Below, piece by piece: positions 9,238-18,292 of a DNA stretch of 33,198 nt. Within the stretch, counting starts at the first letter, position 1; every line of letters starts with the position of its first letter. Both the position numbers and the translations under genes were made by a program. The notes under the pieces are model-generated. The model searched no databases. It saw nothing but the letters and a program-made list of their open reading frames with translations, and was not told the DNA's origin. The DNA comes from Acidobacteriota bacterium. Its GTDB lineage: Bacteria; Acidobacteriota; Terriglobia; Terriglobales; Acidobacteriaceae. The stretch is from positions 469-33,666 of the forward strand of contig QIAL01000400.1 in NCBI GenBank assembly GCA_003225535.1, written 5' to 3'.

Positions 9238-10483
9238 ACGAAATCTTCCCCAACACGGCCCCTCGTTTCGCCCCCGTCGCCGAAGGGACATTGGAAGCCC
9301 GCTGATTCCAGGTCTCGTACGCCAGCACCGCAAACGCGACCGCTTCCTTCGCCTCAGAAGGCAGTCCGAACTCATCCGAGAACCGCACCACAATTCCCAG
9401 AGGCGCCAGCAGTTCCGCCAGCATCCCGACCAGAGTGGCATTCCGCGCCCCCCCTCCAGAAAGAATGATCTCTCGAAAACCCACGCTCTTGAGGGCGCCC
9501 CACCCTTGTCGCGTCTTCTGGGACAGGGTGGGGTCTTTGACCTTGGAATTGACTTTGGAGTTGCGAGTAGTGACGTACCGCTGCACCGCCTCCGCAATCG
9601 ACCGCGCAGTCAAAGCCGTAGCCGTGGCAACCACATCCTGCTTGCGCCCTCCGCGACACGACCGCAGAAATTCCGCCACAAACTCACGCCCAAACTCCTC
9701 CCGCCCCGCAGTCTTCGGAGGCTTCGCTCGAAAAAATGCTCCGCTCAAAAGTCGCGCGAGGACAGGTTGAATCACCTCACCCGAAGCCGCAAGCTTCCCG
9801 TCCCGATCGAACGCCTTCCCGAACAGTTCCTGCGTGACCGCATCGATCACCATGTTCCCCGGCCCGGTATCAAACGCGACAACCTCTTCGGTACGCGCGC
9901 CCGCTGGAATGGCCGTCAGGTTCGCGATCCCTCCAATGTTCTGCACAATCCGCCCAATCCGCGCTTCGCGAAACCACAGATAATCAAGATAAGGAACCAG
10001 CGGCGCACCCTTGCCCCCCGCAGCCATATCGGCAGGACGAAAATCTGACACCACTGGCACCCCTACCCGCGCCGCAATCACTGCCCCCTCGCCGGTTTGC
10101 CAGGTAGTGCAAATCTTGCGCCCCAGAAAACTCTGCCCCTCCCCTTGATGATAAAGAGTCTGCCCATGACAACCGACCAGATCCACTTTTACTCGATAGC
10201 GACGCTGCGTGGCCAACACGGCGTCGGCATACAGTTCGCCCAATAGAAAGTTGAGCCGAGCGAGCTCCGCAACCCGCGCCTGTTCGGCGTTCATGGCTGC
10301 GAGTATGCCAGCGCGAACCTTCGCCGCATACGGAAAGTGCATGTGGCCAAGAAGCCCGATCGTGTGGCCACGGGCGCGCCGCCCGTGCGCTTTAGATTCG
10401 GCGATCTGGATCAGCGCCACATCGATTCCGTCCGCCGACGTTCCGCTCATCACCCCGGCGATGATCATCCCGCTCTTGCTCAT
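9230..10483 (-). CDS. anmK: Anhydro-N-acetylmuramic acid kinase
   Basis: IAGVMSGTSADGIDVALI, CHGQTLYHQGEG, VQNIGGIANLT, FDTGPGNMVID, ILSGGGARN. Confidence 0.95.
   Translation of the reverse strand: MSKSGMIIAGVMSGTSADGIDVALIQIAESKAHGRRARGHTIGLLGHMHFPYAAKVRAGILAAMNAEQARVAELARLNFLLGELYADAVLATQRRYRVKVDLVGCHGQTLYHQGEGQSFLGRKICTTWQTGEGAVIAARVGVPVVSDFRPADMAAGGKGAPLVPYLDYLWFREARIGRIVQNIGGIANLTAIPAGARTEEVVAFDTGPGNMVIDAVTQELFGKAFDRDGKLAASGEVIQPVLARLLSGAFFRAKPPKTAGREEFGREFVAEFLRSCRGGRKQDVVATATALTARSIAEAVQRYVTTRNSKVNSKVKDPTLSQKTRQGWGALKSVGFREIILSGGGARNATLVGMLAELLAPLGIVVRFSDEFGLPSEAKEAVAFAVLAYETWNQRASNVPSATGAKRGAVLGKISYA
9492..9532. repeat. Dispersed palindromic repeat, family B (copy B2), inside anmK
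   Basis: GGGCGCCCCACCCTTGTCGCGTCTTCTGGGACAGGGTGGGG; imperfect stem CCCCACCCTTGTC / GACAGGGTGGGG. Confidence 0.82.
10369..10387. repeat. Palindrome (family C) inside anmK
   Basis: CACGGGCG-CGC-CGCCCGTG, 8-bp perfect stem. Confidence 0.7.
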
Positions 10484-11529
10484 CCGCGCTGCCGCCGATC
10501 TTCACGCCGGCTCAATGGACCTAGCCGCACCTGTTCACCTAATTCCCACAGATTGCGCGTCAACCTCTCGACAACGGTTGCCGTCGGAGCCTTCCCAATC
10601 GCCAGACTTCTCCCACATTTCTTCTTGAACGCAGCCACCCGCCGCAAAGATTCCACCACACGCTTCGCGAATTTCTTGTCGCGTTCCGTGGCTCTGACCA
10701 AAGCTTCATAAGCCTCGACGACGCGATCTTCCCGATGACAAACGAGGCACAGATCTCCGCGCGCCCGCACGAACTCGACCGCCGCCTCTCCCACCGAGGC
10801 TGCCGACAAAACTCCGCCCATCTCCAGATCGTCCGACACCACGAGTCCGCGGTATCCGATCTTCTTCTTCAGGATGTCCGTGATCCAGATCTTTGAAAGC
10901 GAGGCAGGCGTCTTCGTCTTTGTTACCTGCGGATACGCCGCGTGCGAAACCATCACAAAAGGAAGTTGCCGCCGCAGGGCGCGGTAGGGAACCAGATCCT
11001 CAGCCCAGAGGTCCTTGAGCGATTTCTCGATCACCGGCAGCTCATGATGACTATCCAGCTTACCCTCGCCGAGCCCCGGAAAATGCTTCCCGCACCCAAG
11101 AACCTTTGCGTCCTTGAGCCCTGCCAGGAATTCCTGCGCATACGTCACGCTCGCGTGCGGATCAGCCGAAACCACTCGAGACCCCATGACTGGGCGCGAC
11201 GTTTCAAATGCCAGATCGAGTACTGGAGCGAAATCGACATTGAATCCCAGCGCGCGGCAGTTCTCACCAATGATCTGTCCGTGCTTGCGAAACAGCTTGG
11301 GATCGTCGACCGCAAACACATCCGCCGCCGCCACAGTGCCGCCTTCGAGATCAACGCAACTAAACAACGGCGTCTCAACGCACTTCTGACACTCACGCAA
11401 AAGACGCCACGTTTGTTCCGGGTTCTTAATATTGCGTGCGAACAGGATTACGCCCGCGGGTTGCAGTCGCTCCAGCAGGGAAGCGAGCGGCTGCGTCATC
11501 TCCGTGCCGTCGAAGCCAACGATCAGCAA
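10480..11529 (-). CDS. nagZ: Beta-N-acetylhexosaminidase (GH3, NagZ)
   Basis: PAGVILFARNI, NVDFAPVLDLAFE, GCGKHFPGLGEGKLDSHHELP, VVSDDLEMGGV. ATGA overlap with anmK. Start codon uncertain (TTG at 11529 or slightly upstream). Confidence 0.93.
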   Translation of the reverse strand: MLIVGFDGTEMTQPLASLLERLQPAGVILFARNIKNPEQTWRLLRECQKCVETPLFSCVDLEGGTVAAADVFAVDDPKLFRKHGQIIGENCRALGFNVDFAPVLDLAFETSRPVMGSRVVSADPHASVTYAQEFLAGLKDAKVLGCGKHFPGLGEGKLDSHHELPVIEKSLKDLWAEDLVPYRALRRQLPFVMVSHAAYPQVTKTKTPASLSKIWITDILKKKIGYRGLVVSDDLEMGGVLSAASVGEAAVEFVRARGDLCLVCHREDRVVEAYEALVRATERDKKFAKRVVESLRRVAAFKKKCGRSLAIGKAPTATVVERLTRNLWELGEQVRLGPLSRREDRRQRG

Positions 11530-11558
11530 CTGTCCAAGTTCGCGTACCAGAAGCCCCC

Positions 11559-11587
11559 CTGTGAACCTCTGTGTCCTCTGTGGTTAG
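11559..11587. repeat. Dispersed repeat, family E (CCACAGAGGACACAGAGG type)
   Basis: Minus-strand CTAACCACAGAGGACACAGAGGTTCACAG; its TAA is the mutS stop codon. Confidence 0.75.
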
Positions 11588-14256
11588 ATTTCTTTCTTCA
11601 ACTCCGCCAGCAGATTCAGCGCCTCCAGCGGCGTCAGCCGGTTCAAATCCACGTCCCGCAACTTCTCCAGCACCGGCTGCGACAGCGGCGTAAAGATCGT
11701 CAACTGGGCCGCTGACGGCAAGGCCCCTGGCGATAGATGCGCGGTAGCCTGCTGCTCGGCGAACTCATGCTGCACCAAGACTTCCCGCGCGCGTTCGACC
11801 ACTTCATTGGGCAGGCCCGCCAGCTTCGCGACTTCAATTCCATAACTGCGATCCGCCGCCCCCGGTTCGACCTTCCGCAGGAACACGATCCCGCCGCCCG
11901 TCTCTTTCACCGATACGTGATAATTCTTCACGCCCTCCAACTGCTCGGCCAGTTCGGTCAATTCGAAGTAATGCGTCGCGAACAAAGTCTTTGCACGCAC
12001 ACGCCCATGCAGATACTCCACCGCCGCCCAAGCGATCGCCAGCCCGTCGTAGGTCGAGGTGCCGCGTCCCACCTCATCGAGCAAAATTAAGGACCGCGCC
12101 GTAGCCGTATGCAAAATCGCCGCCGTCTCGGTCATCTCGACCATAAACGTCGAGCGCCCGCGCGCCAGGTTGTCGCTCGCTCCGATGCGCGTAAACACTC
12201 GATCCACCACACTCAGCTTCGCCGACCGCGCCGGCACAAATGATCCCATCTGCGCCAGAATCACAATCAGCGCCGTCTGCCGCAGATACGTTGACTTCCC
12301 TCCCATGTTGGGCCCGGTTAGCAGCAGGATGTTGTGAGTTGTATCGTTCAGGTAAAGATCATTCGGAACAAACCGCTCGCTGCCACCGGCCAATTCCTGC
12401 TGCTCAATCACCGGATGCCGGCCTTCGACAATCTCCACCTCGCCCGACGTCTCGACAAACCGCGGCCGGCAATAATTCCGCAGCGCCGCAACGTACGCCA
12501 GCGATCCAAGCACATCCACCTCGGCCAATGCCAGGGCAGTTTGCCGGATCCGCTTTGCCTCCGCGGCAATCGCGGTCCGCAAATCCGTGAACAGCCGCCG
12601 CTCGATCTCGACGATCTTCTCCTGCGCGTCGAGAATCTTGGCTTCATACTCCTTTAACTCAGGAGTGGTAAACCGCTCAGCCCCGACCAGTGTCTGCTTC
12701 CGGTCATAGTCCTGCGGCACGAGATGCAGATTCGATTTCGACACCTCGATGTAGTAGCCGAAAACAGAATTGAATTTCACCTTGAGCGACGAGATTCCCG
12801 TTCGCCCGCGCTCCCGCTGCTCGATCTGCGCCAGCACTGCCTTGCTGTTGCGCGAAAGCTCCCGCAGTTCATCCAGATCGCGATCGATTCCCGCGGCAAT
12901 CACGCCTCCATCGGCAAAACTCAATGGCGGCTCCGGCACAATCGTCTTCTCAATACGCTCGCGAAGGTCGCTCAATTCATCAAGCGCCGCATGCAACGCT
13001 TGCAGCCGCGCAGACGTCAAACGCGCCACCGCTCCCTTGACCGCGGGAATCTTCCGCAACGACGCCGCCAGCGCCAGCACGTCCCGCGGATTCGCCGTCT
13101 CCAGCGTGACGCGGCTCAGCAGTCGCTCCAAATCCAGCACGCCATCTAAAGCCCGACGCAATTCCTCGCGCGCAATGATGTCCTTCACTCCCGCCTCGAC
13201 CGCATCCAGCCGCGCATTGATCTCCACCAAATCCAGTGATGGCCGCAGCAACCACGCGCGCAGCAGTCGCTTGCCCATAGGTGTCACGGCCGCATCGATC
13301 GAGCGGAACAAAGTCACTCCGGCATCGGTCCCGGCAAACAGCGGCTCAATCAACTCCAGATTGCGCACCGTCACCGCATCGAGCACCAGGCAATTCTGTC
13401 GCTCATACCAGCCGATCCGGTCCACGTGATCGAGCGATCCCCGTTGCGTCGACCGCACGTAATAAAGGATGGCCCCCGCCGCGGCAGCCGCCGCAGTTCG
13501 TCCAGCCAGCCCAAAGCCTTCCAATGACAACACGCCAAAGTGATTCTCGAGCAGAGGCAGCGCATGATCCGGCGAAAAAATCCAATCCTCAAGCGGGGTC
13601 TCGGTGTAATTGGCCCCGGCTGGCCGCGGAGAAGATCCATGTGGGGACAGCCGCCCTCGGCTGTCCGGCCGAGCGAAGCTCGGCTGCTTACCCGCAGCCT
13701 GATCGAACAAGGGCGCCGCCGACCCAAACAGCAACTCCTTCGGACGCAACTGCTCCAATTCCTCTTGCACCCGCCGCATCGCTCCTTCCCCGGAAAACTC
13801 CGTAGCCCGAAACTCCCCGGTAGACAAATCCAACGCGGCAAATCCCACGCAATCCCGCACCTGCGCTAGCGCCGCCAGAAAGTTATTTTCCTCTGATCCC
13901 AGCGACGAATCTGCAGCAGTCCCCGGCGTGACAACCCGCGTGACCTCCCGGCGCACCAGTTTCTTCGCCAGTCGCGCATCCTCCATCTGCTCGCAGATCG
14001 CGACCTTGAATCCACGCCGGATCAATTTCCCGATATACCCCTCCGCCGCGTGGTACGGGACGCCGCACATCGGCACCGCGATTCCTTTTTCTTTATTGCG
14101 AGAGGTCAGCGTGATCTGCAGTTCTTTCGACGCCACGATGGCGTCATCAAAGAAGAGTTCGTAGAAGTCTCCAAGGCGGAAGAACAAAAGCGCGGTCGGA
14201 TGTTCTTTTTTAACGGCAGCATACTGCCGCATCAGCGGAGTGGACGGCTCGGTCAT
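11584..14256 (-). CDS. mutS: DNA mismatch repair protein MutS
   Basis: [83 protein letters not shown]. Confidence 0.97.
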   Translation of the reverse strand: MTEPSTPLMRQYAAVKKEHPTALLFFRLGDFYELFFDDAIVASKELQITLTSRNKEKGIAVPMCGVPYHAAEGYIGKLIRRGFKVAICEQMEDARLAKKLVRREVTRVVTPGTAADSSLGSEENNFLAALAQVRDCVGFAALDLSTGEFRATEFSGEGAMRRVQEELEQLRPKELLFGSAAPLFDQAAGKQPSFARPDSRGRLSPHGSSPRPAGANYTETPLEDWIFSPDHALPLLENHFGVLSLEGFGLAGRTAAAAAAGAILYYVRSTQRGSLDHVDRIGWYERQNCLVLDAVTVRNLELIEPLFAGTDAGVTLFRSIDAAVTPMGKRLLRAWLLRPSLDLVEINARLDAVEAGVKDIIAREELRRALDGVLDLERLLSRVTLETANPRDVLALAASLRKIPAVKGAVARLTSARLQALHAALDELSDLRERIEKTIVPEPPLSFADGGVIAAGIDRDLDELRELSRNSKAVLAQIEQRERGRTGISSLKVKFNSVFGYYIEVSKSNLHLVPQDYDRKQTLVGAERFTTPELKEYEAKILDAQEKIVEIERRLFTDLRTAIAAEAKRIRQTALALAEVDVLGSLAYVAALRNYCRPRFVETSGEVEIVEGRHPVIEQQELAGGSERFVPNDLYLNDTTHNILLLTGPNMGGKSTYLRQTALIVILAQMGSFVPARSAKLSVVDRVFTRIGASDNLARGRSTFMVEMTETAAILHTATARSLILLDEVGRGTSTYDGLAIAWAAVEYLHGRVRAKTLFATHYFELTELAEQLEGVKNYHVSVKETGGGIVFLRKVEPGAADRSYGIEVAKLAGLPNEVVERAREVLVQHEFAEQQATAHLSPGALPSAAQLTIFTPLSQPVLEKLRDVDLNRLTPLEALNLLAELKKEI
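13641..13684. repeat. Dispersed double-hairpin repeat, family A (copy A2), inside mutS
   Basis: GTGGGGACAGCCGCCCTCGGCTGTCC + GCCGAGCGAAGCTCGGC. Confidence 0.88.
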
Positions 14257-14395
14257 CTAAGCGGGCTTCGGCGGATTATAACAAACACGGCGCATGGACT
14301 CTCTCTGTGATTTCGCATGCATGCCGTGGAAAATTCCGCAGCAATTCGCAGTTGACTCCGCTTCTCTCTAGGTGTTCTCCTTCTCCTTATCATCT

Positions 14396-15385
14396 ATGGA
14401 ACTTCGCAAGGACCCCATCACCCGCTCCTGGGTTATGACCGGCGACGATCCCGGCGATGCCGGATCCCGTCCCGATGCGCCGTGCCCTTTCTGCTCCGAT
14501 TCCAGCCTGCACGTAATCGCGAAGACTCCCAATACGCCCGGCGCGTCCTGGTCCGCACGTTCCGTGGTCCACCCCAGACCGCTCTACCATATCGAAGGCG
14601 AGCCCGGACGCCGCGGCGACGGCCTCTATGACCGCATGCAATCCGTCGGAGCGCATGAAGTGCTCATCGAGAATCCGAATCACGATCGACATCTGTGGAA
14701 GGCCAGCGATGAGGACATCGCTCACTTCCTCCGTCTTGCCGCTGAACGCATCCTCGATCTCAAGCGCGATCCGCGCATCAAGTACGTCAGCCTGTTCAAG
14801 GACTACGGCCCCAACGCCGGACAGGAATTCAGCCATCCCACCTCGCAACTCACCGCAACCCTGTTCGTCCCGCGGCGCGTCCTCTACGAACTGCGCGCCG
14901 GACGAGAATATTTCGTTGGCAAAGAGCGCTGTGTGTTCTGCGACATCATCCAGCAGGAAGAGCGCCAGGCCCAGCGCGTGATTGAGGTTCGAGGCGACTA
15001 CCTCGCTTTAGGTCCCTACGCCCCACGGGTTCCCTATGAAACCTGGATTCTCCCCCGCAATCACGATTCTTCCTTTGAGCGTACGGGCCTGAATAAGCCT
15101 GGCCTGCGAACGAATCTCGCCGCTCTCCTGCGCCGGACCTTGCAGCGTGTCCGCACCGTCACCGAAGATTTCCACCTCGTCCTGCACACTTCACCCAGCA
15201 GCCTGCATCCTTCAAAGAATCTGGGCTATTGGAAGACGATCGACGATGATTATCACTGGCACATTGAAATTCTGCCCGTGGTGCCCTCCAAGGCCAAGTC
15301 CTACAATTTTAAAGAAGTCTACTATTCCCCCGTCAGCTCCGAGACCGCGGTACGGCAGCTGCGCGAGGCAAAAATCGAAGGCTAA
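14396..15385 (+). CDS. galT: Galactose-1-phosphate uridylyltransferase
   Basis: MELRKDPITRSWVM, CPFCSDSS, YGPNAGQEFSHPTSQL, VFCDIIQQE, DYHWHIEILPV. Confidence 0.9.
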   Translation: MELRKDPITRSWVMTGDDPGDAGSRPDAPCPFCSDSSLHVIAKTPNTPGASWSARSVVHPRPLYHIEGEPGRRGDGLYDRMQSVGAHEVLIENPNHDRHLWKASDEDIAHFLRLAAERILDLKRDPRIKYVSLFKDYGPNAGQEFSHPTSQLTATLFVPRRVLYELRAGREYFVGKERCVFCDIIQQEERQAQRVIEVRGDYLALGPYAPRVPYETWILPRNHDSSFERTGLNKPGLRTNLAALLRRTLQRVRTVTEDFHLVLHTSPSSLHPSKNLGYWKTIDDDYHWHIEILPVVPSKAKSYNFKEVYYSPVSSETAVRQLREAKIEG

Positions 15386-15390
15386 GTCAT

Positions 15391-15437
15391 GTAGGGACAG
15401 CCGCCTCGGCTGTCCCCTGAGCGAGCAAAGCGAGCGA
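15391..15437. repeat. Dispersed repeat, family A (copy A3), just after galT
   Basis: GTAGGGACAGCCGCCTCGGCTGTCCCC followed by GAGCGAGCAAAGCGAGCGA. Confidence 0.8.
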
Positions 15438-15467
15438 TAGGGATGAGAAGCACCGGAGTTGAACTCC

Positions 15468-15839
15468 ATGCCACCCAAAGTAACCAGCCTCATTCCGATG
15501 GCTCACGTCGCCGACGTACAACGCTCCGTCGACTTTTACCGGCTCCTCGGCATGGAAGTTCGCGGTAATCTGCGAAATCCCTCTGGAAAATTGCAATGGG
15601 TTCATCTCGGCCGTGATCACGCCGATGTGATGTTTACCCAGGCATCGGAACCCATCCTCGCGAGTCAGCAGGCGGTTCTGTTCTACCTTTACTCGCCTCA
15701 ACTGGTCCCCTTGAGAGAGCACCTGTTATCCCACGGCGTGACGGTGTCGGAAGTCACTTATCCCAGCTACATGCCCAAAGGTGAGATTCGAGTAGAAGAC
15801 CCCGACGGCTACGTCCTGTTGATTGGACAGTCAGGGTGA
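15468..15839 (+). CDS. VOC (glyoxalase/bleomycin-resistance fold) family protein
   Basis: LIPMAHVADVQRSVDFYRLLGMEVRG...VEDPDGYVLLIGQ. Confidence 0.85.
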   Translation: MPPKVTSLIPMAHVADVQRSVDFYRLLGMEVRGNLRNPSGKLQWVHLGRDHADVMFTQASEPILASQQAVLFYLYSPQLVPLREHLLSHGVTVSEVTYPSYMPKGEIRVEDPDGYVLLIGQSG

Positions 15840-15885
15840 TACTGCGTCCTGGTAGTTTGATCACCCGCAGTGCGCTGTCGTCACG

Positions 15886-17166
15886 TTACTTCTTCTCGCA
15901 CGGAACCGCAGTTGTCATCTGGTGAGCCCAACTGACCGCCTCGTTAAACGCCCGGTTCACGAAGGGCAAAGACAGGTTGAGCTTCTTGGCGTGTCTGGCT
16001 ACGACATCCCACTCTCCCGCCTCGCGCGATACCATCAGTTCGTAAATAGGCGACAGGGCGGTGGGCTTCCCGGTCTTCATTCCCAGCAACTCGGTTCTAG
16101 TTTCAGCATCGAATGCGAGGCCTTCGATCACTATGCCCATGGGGACTTCCAGGATTGCGTCCATCAGGGAGAACATCCCGATCAGGAATAGGTCGCATGA
16201 ACCGTGATTTACCTTGGGCGCAATGAGTTCGCAGAAGTGTGCCCGCACTAATGACGCAAGTACTAAATCGGAGCATTTTTCCTGGCCCATAATCAGGGTG
16301 GTCGCCATCCGTATCCAGCGGACCAGTTCCCTCTCGCCCAGTAAAGTGATGCCGTGGCGAACGGAGTGCACCGTATTCGACACTCCCACTAACGGCGAGT
16401 TCAAGTAGCGCAGCAACCGGTAGCACAATGACGCATCCTGCTTGATCAGCGCTTCCACCGCGTCAAAATCTACTTCTGGCGCCGAGATCGCTTTCAGAAG
16501 CCGCAACTGGCTGGCTTGGTTCGCAGGAATGTGCCGGGCCCGCATGCGCTCGGGATGCCGGAAGAAGTATCCCTGAAACAACGTGAACCCGTCTTTTAAC
16601 GCCGCAATAAACTGCAGTCGCGTCTCGACCTTCTGGGCGATCATAGTGCAGTTCGCCCCATGCTTCGCGACGAGGGCTGCGCAGTGCTGTTCTACGACTC
16701 TTCTGACGTCGATCTTCAAATAATTGGCAAGTGGGATCAGCTTCTCCCGTGCATCGCCCGGCACAAAGTTGTCGAGAGCGATTTCGTAGCCGTCCATTCT
16801 CAGTTGTTCGCAGGCTGCGACCACCCGTTCATCGACGGGCACGTTCTCCTGGATCTCGACCACCGCCTTTTCCGCAGGCAGCAGCTGAAAGAACCCTTTC
16901 AGCAACATGTCGTGCGAGCAATTGATGAATGCGCGGCGTCCATCGCACACCGCATCCAGTCCCATCACGTTCAATGTGTCGATGATGCTGCGGGTGCCTC
17001 CTTCCAAATCGGCGTTGAATCGATCTTCCTGGGGGCTTTCGCGGAACAGTAGTTCGTACCCCAGCACCTTTTCGTCTTTGCTCAGAATCGGCTGCCGCGC
17101 CAGGCAGGAGCTTGGTTTCTCGGAGGAAGCGGTTTTGACGGCGGTATTCATGGTCTCTGTTTCCAT
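15886..17166 (-). CDS. EAL-like/HDOD domain signalling protein (YuxH type)
   Basis: LARQPILSKDEKVLGYELLFRES...VEIQENV...ALDNFVPGD...YLKIDVRRV then HDOD-like C-terminus. Start METETMNTAV at 17166 (or 17151). Confidence 0.85.
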   Translation of the reverse strand: METETMNTAVKTASSEKPSSCLARQPILSKDEKVLGYELLFRESPQEDRFNADLEGGTRSIIDTLNVMGLDAVCDGRRAFINCSHDMLLKGFFQLLPAEKAVVEIQENVPVDERVVAACEQLRMDGYEIALDNFVPGDAREKLIPLANYLKIDVRRVVEQHCAALVAKHGANCTMIAQKVETRLQFIAALKDGFTLFQGYFFRHPERMRARHIPANQASQLRLLKAISAPEVDFDAVEALIKQDASLCYRLLRYLNSPLVGVSNTVHSVRHGITLLGERELVRWIRMATTLIMGQEKCSDLVLASLVRAHFCELIAPKVNHGSCDLFLIGMFSLMDAILEVPMGIVIEGLAFDAETRTELLGMKTGKPTALSPIYELMVSREAGEWDVVARHAKKLNLSLPFVNRAFNEAVSWAHQMTTAVPCEKK

Positions 17167-17286
17167 CGGCAGGTACGGCAGAAATCTTAAATAGCGTACA
17201 ATTCTCTCGCGCGCTACCTTCGGCGCGATCAGAACCCTCGCCAGCTTTCTTCCCCTGCTACAATCGTCTGCTTTCGGAACCTCACA

Positions 17287-18201
17287 ATGAAAAGTCTTTT
17301 GGCTTCCGTCCTGCTTGTGTCCACCTGCCTCGCCCAGGGCGCTCCCTCGGCGAAACAAAAGGTTCTCTGGCAGAAACTGGAATCGAAGATCGAGCAGGTT
17401 GACCGGAACCTCGACGGCGTCATGGGAGTTGCCATCGAAGACCTGACTACGGGTGATCACTACTTCCTGCGCGAAGACGAGGTCTTTGCCCAGGCCAGCT
17501 CGATCAAGATCACGGTGCTTGCCAACCTCTATCTCCAAGCCCAGCAGGGCAAACTCAAGCTCACCGATCTCTACACCGTGCAATCTTCCGACCTGGTTCC
17601 CGACAGCGACATCATGAACGGCCTTACACCGGGCATCACGCGCGTCACGCTGCGCGATCTCGCCACCATGATGGTCGCGGTCAGCGACAACTCGGCCACC
17701 AACGTCCTCATCGATCGTGTCGGCATGCAGAACGTCAACGCCATGCTCGATTCACTCGGGCTGTCGCACACGCGCCTGCGCCGCAAAATGATGGACTTGG
17801 AAGCCGCCAAGCAGGGCCGCGAAAATATCTCTACCCCGCGCGAAATGATGACGCTGCTCGACGCCATCTATCACGGCAAGCTGCTGAACAAAGAGTCGAC
17901 CGAGGACTTCTTCAAGATGCTCAGCACGAATAAGCAGTCGTTCATCCCGCGCGACCTCCCGCCTGACCTCAAGGTTGCCAACAAACCAGGCGAACTCGAA
18001 GCCGTGCGCAACGACTCCGGCATCGTCTTCGTCGCAGGCAGGCCATACGTGATCTGCGTGATGACAGGGTTCTTACGCAACGAACGCGAGGGCGAAGAAG
18101 CGATCACAAAAGTCTCGCTCGAAACCTGGCGCATGTTTGACCGCCTAAGCCGCGCGTCCGAATACGGACGCGTGGTTTCTCCCGGAAACGGCGCGCGCTG
18201 A
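17287..18201 (+). CDS. Class A beta-lactamase-like serine hydrolase, secreted
   Basis: Signal peptide, FAQASSIKITVLANLY (SxxK), VAVSDNSATN (SDN), KVANKPGELEAVRNDSGIV. Confidence 0.85.
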   Translation: MKSLLASVLLVSTCLAQGAPSAKQKVLWQKLESKIEQVDRNLDGVMGVAIEDLTTGDHYFLREDEVFAQASSIKITVLANLYLQAQQGKLKLTDLYTVQSSDLVPDSDIMNGLTPGITRVTLRDLATMMVAVSDNSATNVLIDRVGMQNVNAMLDSLGLSHTRLRRKMMDLEAAKQGRENISTPREMMTLLDAIYHGKLLNKESTEDFFKMLSTNKQSFIPRDLPPDLKVANKPGELEAVRNDSGIVFVAGRPYVICVMTGFLRNEREGEEAITKVSLETWRMFDRLSRASEYGRVVSPGNGAR

Positions 18202-18206
18202 GCCTT

Positions 18207-18244
18207 GTCATCCTGAACGCGCGGTTTCGCGCGCGCGTCGAATC
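18207..18244. repeat. Dispersed repeat, family F (GTCATCCTGA...GTCGAATCC type), between convergent genes
   Basis: GTCATCCTGAACGCGCGGTTTCGCGCGCGCGTCGAA, containing CGCGCG-GTTT-CGCGCG. Confidence 0.6.
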
Positions 18245-18292
18245 CATGCGACCTGTCTCGAAACGCATACGCGCTCAGAGCGCCCAAGCCTG

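Noticed and set aside
10942-11715. 257-aa + strand ORF
   Set aside because: Antisense to nagZ and the mutS 3' end, no protein-family features.
18218-18233. Intrinsic terminator between convergent serine hydrolase and GGDEF-EAL genes
   Set aside because: GC stem present but no T-tract on either side; more simply a family F repeat.
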